From Labia minor (Eukaryota > Arthropoda > Insecta > Dermaptera > Spongiphoridae): a DNA stretch of 64,000 nt. The notes beneath the pieces are model-generated. The model was not told the origin of the DNA and did not search any database. It saw only the letters and a list, made by a program, of their open reading frames with translations. The translations under genes were made by a program, and so were the position numbers. Positions 11,738 to 23,687 of the stretch are shown piece by piece; the stretch's first letter is position 1, and every line of letters begins with the position of its first letter. Where the stretch lies: positions 42,807,851-42,871,850 of the forward strand of contig OY720350.1 of assembly GCA_963082975.1 (NCBI GenBank), read 5' to 3'.

Positions 11738-12088
11738 CACCTTGGCGTTGCTCATCTTCAATGCTTTCATTACCGCTATTAAAGCGCCGAAACCAAAACC
11801 GTGCCACTTCATCACTTACGGCATCTTCCCCAAAGGCATTGCGAATTCGACGTGCCGCTTCTGCTGCTTTAAGGTGATTTTTTAATTCGTAAAGCAAAGT
11901 TGCACGAATAATAAACCTGAAATATAATATTTCAATTAAATTGGATTACAAAGTTCTATACATGATGGAAAGAGCAAAAAATAAGCTTTCAGAAGAAATA
12001 AACACTTTTATGAATAACGTGTAAAGAACACCATAAATGTCTATCAAAGTAATACAACACAAAAACGTAAATTACTTTTTCCGGAGCC
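11738..12088 (-). mobile_element. Mariner 5' fragment (TIR plus N-terminal region)
   Basis: The right edge, read on the minus strand, is a mariner-like terminus GGCTCCGGAAAAAGTAATTT preceded by TA, resembling the GGTGCAAAAGTAATT ends of cecropia/Hsmar-type mariners. Downstream lies the N-terminal helix-turn-helix region. The element stops at a (TA)n tract that abuts element D1; the catalytic domain and the other TIR are missing. Confidence 0.7.
11740..11925 (-). pseudogene. Mariner transposase N-terminal fragment
   Basis: The minus strand encodes LLYELKNHLKAAEAARRI followed by RNAFGEDAVSDEVARFWF and RRFNSGNESIEDEQRQGE. This is the paired-like HTH region shared by mariner transposases and the SETMAR transposase domain, which binds the TIRs. 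In family members it is followed by a linker and a DD34D catalytic domain, but here the frame runs into a (TA)n tract after about 60 residues. The reading continues a few residues upstream of the first ATG (IIRAT), so the natural start is probably further upstream. There is no SET domain nearby, so this is a transposon remnant, not a SETMAR gene. Confidence 0.75.
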
Positions 12089-12637
12089 TATATATGAAGA
12101 TTTTAAATAATCTATTTTAAAGGTGTAATATTTTAAATTTCATAGTATTGATCTTTAAAATTTTCTATGTAATTTTTTATCTTTAATTTAATATTCTTTG
12201 TCAAAATTAACATAATAATAAAAATATTTTTTAATAAATTATTTTAATTCCTTTTTGATAAAAAAATTTAAAGATAATTAAAATATACCAAAACAAATAA
12301 ATATAAGGATATTTAATTGATGATATATTACGTTTTTGGCTTTTAAATAATACCAATATATATATATATATACTATAGACTATGTACAAATAACTTAAAA
12401 AATTCTCTGTAATAATTTTTTAAAAAATAGAATTTTGTGTGTCAGCCTTACAATATCCTGAACAAACAACCAGCACAAAAAATTCAAAACCTATATAAAA
12501 GATTTTCCAGTATAAAACATACAAATATGTACAAAATTTAAATTTGGTGCATTGTATAACATATCATACTTATTTTTCATATAAGAAAGAAGATAGCATA
12601 TATACAGGCGAACAAATAAAAATCTAGCCAGCTTTTT
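12089..12637. other. AT-rich intergenic stretch
   Basis: Low-complexity AT with a (AT)n tract at 12356-12372. No supportable feature. Confidence 0.55.
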
Positions 12638-12973
12638 ACCGATCGGCGATAGTAAGGGAGGTATTGTTTTCACTCCAAATTTCACCTGAGGAGATTTTTT
12701 ACATATCATGTACCTTGTATTGGTTTTATCCTCGGGAAAAATCATCTTCATTAGTTTTATCCTTAATTTTAAATTATATGACGTCACCCAGCCCTTCATG
12801 ACGTCACAGTCAGCTCCTACTTATATATTATAAATAAAATAAAATTAAAAATATTTATGTTATATCCATATCTGTTTTTTATTACATTAATAGATACATT
12901 TAAATTGTTAGCTGGAGATTAATTTATTTCAAACCGTCTGTCGGTCCTGCGTCTGGCCACAGGTCAACTTATT
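12638..12973 (+). mobile_element. HINE-B copy B2, short form
   Basis: Starts ACCGATCGGCGATAG and ends in the 3' hairpin and CAACTTATT. It lacks the (GTCC)n tract and the central ~300 bp: the first GAGGAGATTTTTTACATATCA block runs straight into CTTGTATTGG. The 3' part is diverged from other copies (GTCTGTCGGTCCTGCGTC), suggesting a separate subfamily. Confidence 0.8.
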
Positions 12974-13579
12974 TAGGGTGAAATTTAAAAAAAAATTTCC
13001 AAAAATAAGTATTGTTTTTAATCATTAATTTTAAAATCGTAATATTAATTATACAACGAGGTGATCTCTTTTCATTTTCAATTAAACATAACTTCATTTG
13101 CTAATTTTTGATCCAAATTTAATAAAATTCAATATTGAAATATGAAATATTCAATAATTATCTACCTAATTTATATATATAATAAATCAAAAATTCAGAA
13201 AGATAAAGCTTTTTAACTAAATAGTTATTAATTATATAATTAAAGAATTTGTAATTAAATATAATATCTAAAGCTCAAAGATACATCGTTTTTTATCTCT
13301 CTCTCTATCTCTTTGAAGCTTTAAAGCATGAATTTGAATATTATTAGCTAGATCATCTTTTCTGCTTTAACTTATTTATTAATTTTTATTATAATAAAAT
13401 AAATATAGCCTTTTATTAAATTTTTTGAGCCATATATATATATATGAAAGGAAATTTTATTTACTCCTTTAAAAATTAAACATTCATACACAAATATATA
13501 ATTTGAAAATTAAATTGATATATAAAATTTTATTTTTTAATTGAATTTTAAATTAATATAATAATAGTATTCATAATAA
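12974..13579. other. AT-rich intergenic stretch
   Basis: Low-complexity AT plus a short (TC)n near 13295. Nothing gene-like seen. Confidence 0.55.
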
Positions 13580-14560
13580 TTTTAAGAAATCTGAACATTG
13601 TGAAAGAAAGTGGTTTTTAAGACAAAGTTTACAAGTAATATTATTAATAATGTATGTACAGTTATTAAAGGACGATTTGAAGAATATTTAATAGTTTTAG
13701 TAGGTTTAGTAGTAGGTTTTAAGTCAAAATTGTAAGTACTGGCTATCTTTTCTAAATAATTTAATAAATCTTGTATTTTAGGAACTCCATAGTCAGTTAA
13801 AGTCACTAGCCATTGTCGTTAAGAGTTAATATCAAGCTTTTTAATAATAAATCAAAGTAAAATTTCATTCCATTGATAAGCATCAATTTTTAGATATTTT
13901 AAACTATTAATCATATTGTTAGTGGTAGAAACAATACGATTAATATGACTGGCAGAAAAAGATGAACATTCTGGTATTTTAAACAATTTTTCTATAATTG
14001 AGAAAACTATTTCTCTTTTACGTTCATATTTTTCTTTAATTGTATTTTTTTACTAAAACGTAATTTTCACGTTTTAAAGGAAAAGATCGAACTAAATTCA
14101 AGGCTTCTCCCTTTAAACCTGAAAGGAAATATTGCAATTTTATTAAATCATCTAAATCTGTTTTTGAATCTACATTAACAGAGAATGAATCCCAGAAAGA
14201 AGGAAATTCTGAATATTAACCAGAAAAAGTTAATATTTTAATTTCAGGGAGTTTAGTCTGGGTTTTAATTCTAGATACAATAGTTTCTTTTGGCTCTTGT
14301 TTTGTTAAAGAATCAAACGTTTTTTGTATTATAATAAAACTAGGATTTGCTAGCTTTTTAAGTTCGTTTATAATTTTAAAATTATCTTCAAGTTGCTTTT
14401 CTGTTATATTTAAATTAGAAAGAGTTTCGAAAAGTTGGTTTATAGAATTTTCAATAAAGTTTTGTTGATTAATAAAATTATACAATTCACTTTTTTCTTG
14501 AACTTCTTGCATTTCACTTAAGGACACTTTTAATTCAATTATAGTGAGAGTGGTGGGGGA
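13580..14560 (-). mobile_element. BEL/Pao LTR-retrotransposon gag fossil
   Basis: The minus strand carries gag-like sequence of the BEL/Pao family. A Gln/Glu/Asn-rich coiled-coil-like part leads into a block containing KLPEIKILTFSG, the start of the conserved BEL gag core, and then lower-coordinate segments typical of the rest of that core. It is clearly broken, with several interruptions, and strongly AT-drifted, so I regard it as an old fossil. No protease, reverse transcriptase, integrase or paired LTRs were recognised in the window. Confidence 0.65.
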
Positions 14561-15120
14561 AAACATATCATGCAGGAACATCCTATATCTAGGAGCGCTG
14601 GTAGTGCTCCGACCCCGCCAAGTAAGTAAACACCGAGGCTGCCAAGCGTATATATATACTGGACGTGACAAGTACCGGTTTTCCCCCCCTCACAGCAAAA
14701 AAAATGGTGGCACCTGTAGGCCTAATTTTTTTAAGTCTTATAGGGGCCGGCCACTAGACAAAAACAAAAATAAAAATCACTAATTTTGATTCATTACAAC
14801 CAGAGATATTCAATTTTAAAAATGACATTTTTTTGCAATATAGCAAAAGTTTTATTGGAAATGCAAATTCTCTGTGGTAATGTGGGAGGTACTACAACTA
14901 TTTGAAAAAGTTTTATTGGAAATGCAATTAAATACACTATTCATGAAATGAACGTTTTAAAAACAATTAATATTGTAAGGTGAGTAACTTGGCGGCCGCC
15001 AAGCTTTGATTTCACTAATTTTTTTGAAAGACAACTTTGCGGGGCCCTAATTTTTTTGATTTCCTAACTTTTTAGGGCTTACAACTTGGCGGGGAACCTC
15101 TACCACGAAGTGGTTTTTTG
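14561..15120. other. Region upstream of the BEL gag fossil, possibly leader/LTR-derived
   Basis: A GC-elevated stretch with blocks such as CTTGGCGGCCGCCAAG (a palindrome at about 14988) and TTGGCGGGGAACC. Its position just upstream of gag on the minus strand would fit an untranslated leader or LTR remnant, but no second LTR copy was found to prove it. A short direct duplication, AAAGTTTTATTGGAAATGCA, occurs at about 14847 and 14908. Confidence 0.3.
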
Positions 15121-15880
15121 TCAGATTTTATTCATGTGCACAGCTTTGTCTTTTGGTTAAAATAATACATCCTTGATTCTGTAATAATAAGAAAATTTCT
15201 CTTATATTTTTAAAAAGTAAGATATATATTATAATTTTGTCGATCTTAATTATATATTATCAATCATAAACGCCTTTCATTTTTACTATAATTAAATTTT
15301 GAGATTTAACATTTTTAATAAAATCCGAATCTTTCAAAAATACAATTTTTCTCGGTTCGCCATGGAAATATTGTCGTGTGTTTTCCCATTGAATTTATAT
15401 AAAGATATTCAGGAGATGTCCCAGGGCTAAGTCCTAGATGAGTGATGTGAACAATGATCCTTCTGAACATCTGAAATTGCCCGAACCAAGCCTGGGATAA
15501 TCTCGTAGGATTTTATTTATAAAAAAATAATCATTTTAGTTCTAAATGTAGCATGTATAGCAACAAAACCACGCTACGCCGAAATACTGTAGATTAATAA
15601 AAGTAAAATAAAATAAAAATAGTATTTTAAAAGTTAAAAATTATATTTTATTAGCTAATATTGAATGAATACTTAAATCTTTACCTCATCCCCTCATTAT
15701 AAATTAAATCAACCAAAGAGATGTAGATATTTAAACGTGATTGTAGTCAATTATTATTCCGTCATATATCAATATTATTACATTACATTTAAAATAAACT
15801 TTCGCTATTTATTCGACACCTATTGACTTTAATGCTTTTCGGTCATATTGGTTTGATAAATATTAAATCTTGACCATAGG
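15121..15880. other. AT-rich stretch with a small GC patch
   Basis: Low-complexity AT except for 15345-15515, which is moderately GC-rich and unrecognised. Confidence 0.45.
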
Positions 15881-15889
15881 ATTGAGGTG

Positions 15890-16020
15890 GGGCTACTTTG
15901 ACCAATAAAATCAGCTCTTCACCCTCCGACTTTTTCACTCCCTCTTCCCATATGTTTTCACCAGAATAAAAGGGACCTTAAGCCCCTCGGTAGATAACAA
16001 TTTTTCATTCGGCAATTGAA
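15890..16020 (+). promoter_or_regulatory. Possible core promoter (CCAAT and TATA-like)
   Basis: A CCAAT-containing ACCAATAAAATC at about 15899 is followed about 65 bp downstream by AATAAAAGGGA (about 15965), a TATA-like box, then a pyrimidine/purine mixture. The block is GC-elevated relative to its surroundings. No transcript or downstream coding exon is visible, so this is a weak inference. Confidence 0.2.
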
Positions 16021-16339
16021 ATTTCTTCTATTATCTCTTTCAATATTTAGAGACACTTTTCTCTATTATTGGATAAAGACCGCATATCAACGGAAAGTGT
16101 AATTGATTATTGTATTAACGGAGGGGACTCGTGAATGAAAAACAAAAGAATGGAAATGATCAATATTATTGTAACGATTAATTATGAATATATAATGAAT
16201 TCTATTCTAATTGTTTTTTTGTATTGTTTATTATTTTTTCAATTATAATAACTGACTTAATTTCATCTTGCTTATTTAAGAAACATTAAACATTGAAATT
16301 TTATTATTAAAGTAAATAAATCAAAAATATTTTTCCAAT

Positions 16340-16480
16340 ATTGTTCATCTTGGAATTCTAACATTTAATTGAAATGATATTTAAATAAAAGAATTTAAAC
16401 AAAAATATATTAATTTTTTGGTTGGGAATTGTTATTTAATTATATGTAACATGATCCGACTCGCACAGACCATCCGTTAC
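16340..16480 (-). mobile_element. Decayed Helitron-C fragment
   Basis: Resembles the 3' half of the Helitron copy at 16950-17396. Shared blocks are AATTGAAATGATATTT, a GGTTGGGAATTG-like segment, and a GATCCGACTCGCACAG-like segment corresponding to GATTCCGCTAGGG. Too degraded to place its ends. Confidence 0.4.
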
Positions 16481-16949
16481 TTTTTATTAATATCACATCA
16501 TAAAAAAGAATCTTTTAAACATAATAAATAAAAAAAAATCATTTTAATAAATTATAATAGAATATAATCATCTGGATTTAAAACAAATTTAAAAAATATA
16601 CCCAATTTGAAAATGTCAAAAATTTAAAACAACTTTATATCATCATATTTTAATTTATATATAATATATATATATATATTTAATAATTAATAAGAGAGTA
16701 ATTAAATTAAAATAAAAAACAAAGATAATATAATTCAGTCATTTTAATTGAGGTTTTAAAAATTATTTTCACTTCATAAAATACTAAATAATATATTTTT
16801 TTTATTAGACATTGATAAAATTTATATATTATTATATATTATAGAAAAGAAGAAATATTCGAATAAATAAAGAATAAATAATACATAATTTAAGATAAAA
16901 ATATTTTATTAAATTAATTAAAATGAGAACTTTTAGAATAATTGAAATG

Positions 16950-17396
16950 AATCTAATTGAAATGATATTTGAATATTAGAATATAAAATAAAATATTATA
17001 TTAATTCTTTGTTTGGGACTTCCTATAATAATTAATATATACACATTATGAATATGATTCCGCTAGGGTCATTGGGCCACGCCAGGATTTTGAATGAATA
17101 ACACGGAGAATTATATAAACTTTAAAAAATTAATTTCTGCTGTTATTGATTAGATATTAATAAAATTTTTAGCCTATGTTACTATAGAATAAGAATAAGA
17201 ATATTGTGATGTAATTTCATAGAAATCGGTTCAACCAATTCTGAGTCTATAAAATAGTTATTTTCCGGACAGACAGACAGACAGACAAAATTCTAAAGTC
17301 ACTTTTAGATTCTAGAGGTCATGAAACGCGAAGATATTCAATAATTTTTAAATTCTGAGCAATGTGCAGACAAAAACCTTTTTTTATATATATAGA
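16950..17396 (-). mobile_element. Helitron-C copy C1, 3' end missing
   Basis: Read on the minus strand it begins TCTATATATATAAAAAAAGG next to the expected A/T insertion dinucleotide. It continues with TTTTTGTCTGCAC, a (GTCT)n tract, TCCGGAAAATAACTAT and GAACCGATTTCTATGAAATT, matching copy C2 at 21363-21856 through its middle. The GC-rich 3' hairpin and CTAG end are absent, so the copy is truncated. The TCT...A-rich start is typical of canonical Helitrons. Confidence 0.75.
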
Positions 17397-19730
17397 TATA
17401 GATCTATAAAATTCTGACTTTTGTACATTCTATTAAATTCGGTTACTGCCTAAGTTGGATAAAGATGTTTGTATGATCAGAACATTGATCAAAGATGCTT
17501 CTTTTAGTTTTAAACTTTTATCTAGAAATCAAGAGTATTACCTCCACTAAAAGACCTCATATATATCTATATAAATAAATGTAGAGGGGAGACTGGGGAG
17601 ATAATATACACCCCGATTTTCCCGACCCCTCTTTACATTTTCCAGCTAAATTAATTTTATCTTGTGGGCATTAAGATGAACATTTCTAATAGTGAAAATG
17701 GCCGAGATTCTCTAAAAACTTTCGCAGAAAATTCTGAAAAAGAGATTGCACCTGGAGAGACCTTGAACGTTTGTTCAAAGTCTCCCCTTGTCACTTTGTG
17801 CCTTTAGTGTATTGAAAATTTTATATTTTCAGCTATTACATATTTATATTCATAATTTTTGTTTAACAGCATATGGTAAACAGATAAAATTGGTTAACCC
17901 TATTGGAAATTTATTTCTTTATAAATTTGTTTGCATAAAATGAAGAATTCATCATCATGACACAAAATATAATCACCAATCTTCTGAAAACAATCATTCT
18001 TAAAACCCAACCCTTCTTTTTAAAAAATAAGATGTGGAGGAATTAAATCTTTTTTAGAATGGCATGAAAAGCGAAACGTGGAGAAATAATTTTTTTTACT
18101 CCGAACTTCTCCACATAGAGTTCGAAGAGAACTAGTTGTGTCCAGACTGCAGGAATTGTTGAACTTGCTTCGGAACAAACACTGGCCATTTTAAATTTTT
18201 TATGAGGTCTGTAAGTTTAAATTTTAAATGTGAATATCCAATATTCAGAATAATTTGCCTTGAAGATCATTTAGATTTTAATTAAGTATATTATATTCAA
18301 AACTCTAAATAGGTTCACATCACTAATTCAAAAATTACTTAAATATAGTATTAATAGAAATTATTCTACTATTTTTTACTATTAAATTGAAAAGAGTTAA
18401 CACCACACTATGTTTATTTAAGAAATAGATTTTTATTTAAAAAAAAAATCCCTAAGAATAAATTGAATTAATTACTTTGCCTTATATAAATTTTTCTAAA
18501 TTGTTATTTTGAAGACACGATTCTAATAACATCTTCACTGCGGTGTTTGAAGTAGCAATTTTTATGGTGATCTTTCTCTTTGGTTGTTGCCCTTCATCTA
18601 TCTGGCTGTGTTAAAGGGGAGAGATCCTACCAACATTTAAAACATATTTGAATAAACAATTGTGTCTATGTTTAATAGTCGCTAGCAACTTAATAATTAA
18701 GTTTCATATTTTTATAATAATAATTAAATTTTTTAAATTGCAAATCTTTTGGATTATATATTAAAAATATTTTAAAAATAATTAATACATTCATTTATAT
18801 TATTTATTTTAACAAGATAAAAAAATATTAATTTTAAACAAATAATGGATAATTTACAAAAAACTATTGAAAGAATTAGAATATATTTTAATTATATAAT
18901 TGATTGAAATAATATTTAAATTTTTCTGATATCGAAATATATTGTTTTAAATTTGTTAGTTAATAATATACAATTTATATATTTATTTTTTAGCTACCTA
19001 TATATATTTATAATTTTTATTTTATTATTTTACAAATTAACATATATCGGGAAATAATTAAAAACTCGCATTAAAATACATGAACAATAATAACAATAAT
19101 ATATATATATATATAAAAAAATCATTGGAGATAATAATAAATATAATTAATACAATTAATATTGGTATTGATATTTATATATAATAATCAAACGAAAAAT
19201 TAAAATAAAATGTATTTTATAAGCCAAAATATTTTATAATGGATATTTTTTTGATTTTAACCTTCCTACTCCTCCTCTCCATACTTAAATAATTAATTTC
19301 TATTTTAATTTCTCATTTTATCACAATAAATATATTTTTGAAATGATATTTAGTAGATTATTTTGGATAATAAAGGATTAATAATAGTAAGTATGATTCA
19401 CCTAATAATTACTTGAAATTATTTTAATAATTCTGTTTGAAATTACAATGATTAATTTTATGAAAAAATTTATTTTCCGATATTATTTATATGCGATTAT
19501 AATTAATTCAATTTAACGGATATCAATGGATCCTGTAACAACTCATCAATTGTATTGTTGTATAATTAATGGATCAAATAATTAGATCATAACCATAAAT
19601 TTACATGAAACGTAAAAGACGAGCTCATCATCAAGCTAATATTCATTATATTTAATCTCTTCTTGTACAAATGACAAAAGAGAATCTTTGTGGATGAAGT
19701 GTGGGGCAGGAGGGTGATGCGGTTTGTTAG
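17397..19730. other. Intergenic, AT-rich with one unrecognised patch
   Basis: Mostly AT. 17580-17815 is GC-elevated (for example GAGGGGAGACTGGGGAG and CTCCCCTTGTCAC) without a long frame or known motif. The remainder to 19.7 kb is low complexity with (AT)n near 19100. Confidence 0.45.
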
Positions 19731-19746
19731 AAAAAAAAATTGCCCC

Positions 19747-19830
19747 ATGGCGGAGATCGAAGAATCAGCAGTTCAACAGGTCTATTTTTTAATTGCGCTA
19801 TTAAGACCTGTTGAAAATCAATGTGATTGA
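19747..19830 (+). CDS. Possible 27-codon small ORF or first exon, with hairpin
   Basis: ATG in good context (CCCCATGGCG) opens a 27-codon frame MAEIEESAVQQVYFLIALL... ending at TGA. After codon 11 the sequence reads CAACAG|GTCTAT, which could serve as a 5' splice site, so MAEIEESAVQQ might instead be a first coding exon. Overlapping this is a perfect 10-bp inverted repeat, CAACAGGTCT (19774) and AGACCTGTTG (19804), with a 20-nt spacer, able to form a hairpin. The surrounding 100 bp are GC-elevated. No homology is recognised; this is a weak candidate. Confidence 0.2.
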   Translation: MAEIEESAVQQVYFLIALLRPVENQCD

Positions 19831-20025
19831 AAATTCATGCCTCGTGAGAGAAAAGTGAAAGACGACAGGGATCGAAAATAATTACCGGAATCTAATTCAA
19901 AAAAATAAAAAATTTAATTTTTTAGATGTTAATTAATCGAAATTCATTTTTTATTCATTCATTTTTATTATTTCAATCAATATATAATAAACAAAATAAA
20001 TATAAACTTGTATGGTTTCATTTTA

Positions 20026-20927
20026 CACCCTCCATTCCAAAAGAAACCGAACTTTAAAAAAAAAAAATAGTACCACTAATGCCATTTGTTGTAATATTTT
20101 ACCCGTAGATGGCTTAGTCCTTCATTGACAACTGGTATAAATTTCATGACATTTGGATGCATACAACAAAAGTTATTGCGTTTCAAATGTCAGTGTGTTT
20201 TGTACATCGGTCGGAAAATGAGTTTCAAACAAAGAGCTGCAATTGATTTTTGTGTTAAACTTGGTAAAACTTTTACTGAAACGCACCAAATGCTACAAAA
20301 TACATATGATGATGATTGTCTATCCCGTACTCAAGTTTACGAGTGGTTCGGGCGATTTAAATCGGGTAGAGAGACGCTGGATGATGACGAAAGATCAGGC
20401 CGTCCCAGAACCGGATCATCGGAAGAAAATATCGAATTATCCACAAAGAATTTGTTTCACACGGCCAGACAGTCACTGGAGAGTTTTACTTGGGCGTCAT
20501 GAAGCGTTTGCTGGCAAGAATTCGTCGTATTCGGTCAGAATATCGAGAAATCGGCAGTTGAACTCTTTTGCACGATAATGCACCATCACATCGTTCGCGA
20601 CTTGTAACTGAATTTTTGGTAAAAAATCACGTTATTCCTTTGCATCATTCGCCCTATTCACCAGATCTAGCTCCGTGCGACTTCTATCTGTTACCTTTGG
20701 CGATGAAAGGAAAGTGACATGCATCGATTGAAGCCATTGAGAAGGCGACGACCGACGTCCTAAAGGCCGTTCCAATAAAGGACATGGAGAAGCCGTTTGA
20801 CAACTTGTTGGAGCGTGCAAATTTGTGTATCGATGCAGAAGGGGAATACATTGATTAATAAAAATGATTTGTTCCAAAATGTACATTGGTTTTTTAAAAA
20901 GTTCGGTTTCTTTTGGAATGGAGGGTG
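20026..20927 (+). mobile_element. Internally deleted mariner (902 bp, D34D lineage)
   Basis: Terminal inverted repeats CACCCTCCATTCCAAAAGAA and the complementary right end are near-perfect over about 30 bp. They are flanked by TA on both sides (20024-20025 and 20928-20929), the Tc1/mariner target duplication. Full-length mariners are about 1.25-1.3 kb, so roughly 350 bp are gone from the middle. The clean termini suggest a comparatively young insertion. Confidence 0.93.
20218..20858 (+). pseudogene. Mariner transposase remnant, middle deleted
   Basis: The first part, from ATG at 20218, encodes MSFKQRAAIDFCVKLGKTF with the HTH region and WFGRFKSGRETLDDDERSGR. After about residue 75 a deletion joins it, out of frame, to the C-terminal half. 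That half encodes GVMKRLLARIRRIRSEYREI, then LHDNAPSH (second catalytic Asp) and HHSPYSPDLAPCDFYLLP (third Asp). There are 34 residues between these Asp, the mariner DD34D signature. The first catalytic Asp is lost. Two in-frame TGA stops lie in the C-terminal half: one just before the LHDNAPSH block, where relatives have Trp, and one after LLPLAMKGK. It cannot make active transposase. Confidence 0.9.
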
Positions 20928-20929
20928 TA

Positions 20930-21362
20930 TTAATCAGAAATTTGAAAATTTACCACATAATCATATTTTATTTATGGTTATAAAGTTTATTAGCAAATAA
21001 AAGTAAATTGTAAGGTAAGCGGATTTAATAACTCTATTACTCCTACACCTCTATTATGTATTTTTGTTTGTCTAACTATATAACCTATTTTAAACACAAA
21101 ATTTCCAATTAAAAAGTTTATTAAAAAATAATCTTTTTCATTTAATTACTTGAAAAATAAGACAAAATAATTAAACGATAAGATAAATTATGTTCAAGAG
21201 AAAATATTGTTTTTTTGAAGAAAATATCTTTTTACATTTACTAATCCCATTTTTCATGTTTAGTTTTATAAAATAAAAAGAAAAATGTTTCAATCTATTA
21301 CATTAACTTCAATAAAAATATACTTGAATTCGATTTGTCTATTTATAGAGCAATGTAATCAA
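20930..21362. other. AT-rich intergenic stretch
   Basis: Low-complexity AT; nothing seen. Confidence 0.6.
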
Positions 21363-21856
21363 TCTATATATATAAAAAAAGGTTTTTGTCTGCACATGGC
21401 TCAGAATTTAAAATTTTTTGCATATCTTCGCGTTTCATAACCTCTAGAATCCAAAAGTGACTTTAGAATTTTTCATGTCTGTCTGTCTGTCCGGAAAATA
21501 ACTATTTTATAGACTCAGGATTGGCTGAACCGATTTCTATGAAATTACATCACAATATTCTTATATACCTCTATAGTAACATAGGCTATAAATTTTATTA
21601 ATATCTAATCAATAACCGCAGAAATTAATTTTTTAAAGTTTATATAATTCTCCGTGTTGTTCATTCAAGAGCACTCGCGACTCACTGGCCCTAGCGGAAT
21701 CATTTTCACAATGAATTATCATAGCGATTCCCAATCAAAGAATTATTATAATATTTAACTTTTTATTTTAAATTCTAATATTCAAATATCAATTCAATTA
21801 AATAATTTATTTTTGATCTAGTTTTGAAGAGCGCCTAAGGCGCTTTGAGCAGCTAG
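21363..21856 (+). mobile_element. Complete non-autonomous Helitron-C copy C2 (494 bp)
   Basis: Starts TCTATATATATAAAAAAAGG directly after A. It ends with the hairpin AGCGCCT-AAGGCGCT, a short spacer and CTAG directly before T. This is the canonical Helitron pattern (5' TC, 3' hairpin then CTRR, insertion between A and T, no target duplication). It holds a (GTCT)n tract at about 21477 followed by TCCGGAAAATAACTAT and GAACCGATTTCTATGAAATT. No Rep/helicase coding sequence. Confidence 0.9.
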
Positions 21857-23047
21857 TTATAAAATAAAATGATAATGATGAGTCAAATTCACATTAATAA
21901 AAAACAAAAAAAACATTAAAAATCTAAATTCTAAAATAATATTGATTAATTAAAATATAAGAGAACTGGAAATCTGCGAACAAGTAAGAAATAAATATCT
22001 CTTAGTTTAATTTTTACCAAATTGACAAAGTTTCGTGCCTTATGAACAATAATGAATGATTTTAAATTCATAACTAAAATATACCAATCATTCTTTGTAA
22101 AAAGATAACATAAAGTCATGCATTCATTATCTCTCTACCCAGCGAAAAATAAAAGATACAAATCCTGAAGAAGGTCTTGATCAGAGACCGAGACGTTGAC
22201 ATTTTAGTGAGATTGAAATATGTTTTTTTTTAACTTCGCTTAATATAGGCTGGAGTATTATGTATAAATCTAAAAATTAATTAAATAATCCAAATTTTTT
22301 CCTGTGATGATTGAAAATAATTCCTGAATTTGACAGAAAAAACAACAAAATGAGAGAGTTGGATGAAATATAAGGGTGCAAAAAATATTGATATAACCAA
22401 TCTATATTCTATATAAATGTACTATCAACAGGATATCTTTGGTCACGTGTTTTGCTCGCTTAGAATATTCATTTGGCAATAATAATAACAACAATAACAA
22501 TAAAGGACCCAAAGTGCCTAATTAAGCACCTCGTAACCTCTCCCTTCTCCTCTTATGTTGTTATTCATTCAAGTTGTTGCGCATACTGATGTTTTTTAAA
22601 TTTAATTTTAATACACGTTTTCATCTACACGAAAAACTTTTTTTTTTATAAATATATGTATACATTCATGTATACATTATATATATATATGTATATATAT
22701 AAATATATACATATATATATTATAATATATTTTGTATTAGGTTACACAGACACGCTGTTTTAATGCGATCTTTATATTCATCAAGGGACTATAACATATT
22801 GTTGGAAAACTTTTATATTTATATATAGATATAATTATACTCCAAAGTACACATATATATATATTATTATTTTAATCTTATAAAGATAATAGCCAAGTTT
22901 TTTTTATATAGATCAAGTATATGTACTAGGATAATTTTATTTTAATAATGAGACGAGAGGATACTGTTTTTAAAACTTAAATATATTTGTAATATTTATT
23001 ATATTTCAAATTATATATATATATATATATATATATACTATATTTTT
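21857..23047. other. AT-rich intergenic stretch with TA palindromes
   Basis: Low-complexity AT including a TA-rich quasi-palindrome at 22650-22730 and (AT)n at 23012-23038, immediately upstream of HINE-B copy B3. Confidence 0.55.
22164..22197 (+). other. Penelope/hammerhead-like hairpin motif
   Basis: Reads CCTGAAGAAGGTCT, loop, AGAGACCGAGACGTTG: a CTGAAGA box, a short hairpin (GGTCT paired with AGACC), then GAGACGTT. Penelope-like elements are known to carry hammerhead ribozyme motifs of the form CTGANGA-stem-GAAAC. This copy has GAGAC instead of GAAAC, so it would be degenerate. No Penelope reverse transcriptase was seen nearby. Confidence 0.25.
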
Positions 23048-23687
23048 ACCGACCGACGATAGTAAGAGAGGTATTGTTTTCACACCAAATTTCACATGTG
23101 GAGATTTTTACATATCTCCACGGATCATGCATTTTCTTAACAGAAAAAAGTATTTTTAGCATGATGTCTGTCCGTCCGTCCGTCCGTCTGTCCGTCCGTC
23201 CGTATAGATATGTACAGCCTGAACGGCTCAACGGATTTTGATGAAATTTGGTATATTTACTTAATGCATCAGTGGGATGAATTGATCAACTTTTGGTACA
23301 AATCCGGAAACCGGAAGTGGTAGTATTAGCAATCGACAATAGGAAGGGAAGGGTTATTTTCATACCAAATTTCACATGAGGAGATTTTTTACATATCATC
23401 ACGAATCATTCACTTTGTATTGGTTATATTCTCGAGAAAAATCATCTTTATTAGTTTTTTATTAATTTAAAATTATATGACATCATTCAGCCATTGATGA
23501 CGTCACAGCATGGTCTTTCATATATATATTATAAATAAAATAAAATTAAAAATATGTATGTTCTATCCATATCTGTTTTTTATTACATTAATAGATATAT
23601 TAAAATTATTTGAAATTGTTTCGGTAGCTGGAAATTAATTTACTTCAAACCGTCGGTCGGTTCGGACCTGGCCACAGGTCAACTTAT
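23048..23687 (+). mobile_element. HINE-B copy B3, long form (640 bp)
   Basis: Complete: ACCGACCGACGATAG start, (GTCC)n at about 23166, GATGAAATTTGG core, internal 5'-like repeat at about 23330, CGTCGGTCGGT and the GACCTG-GCCA-CAGGTC hairpin, ending CAACTTATT. Inserted directly beside an (AT)n tract. Confidence 0.9.

Noticed and set aside
11740-11925. SETMAR host gene
   Set aside because: Only the mariner HTH is present next to a mariner TIR; no SET domain and the frame is truncated.
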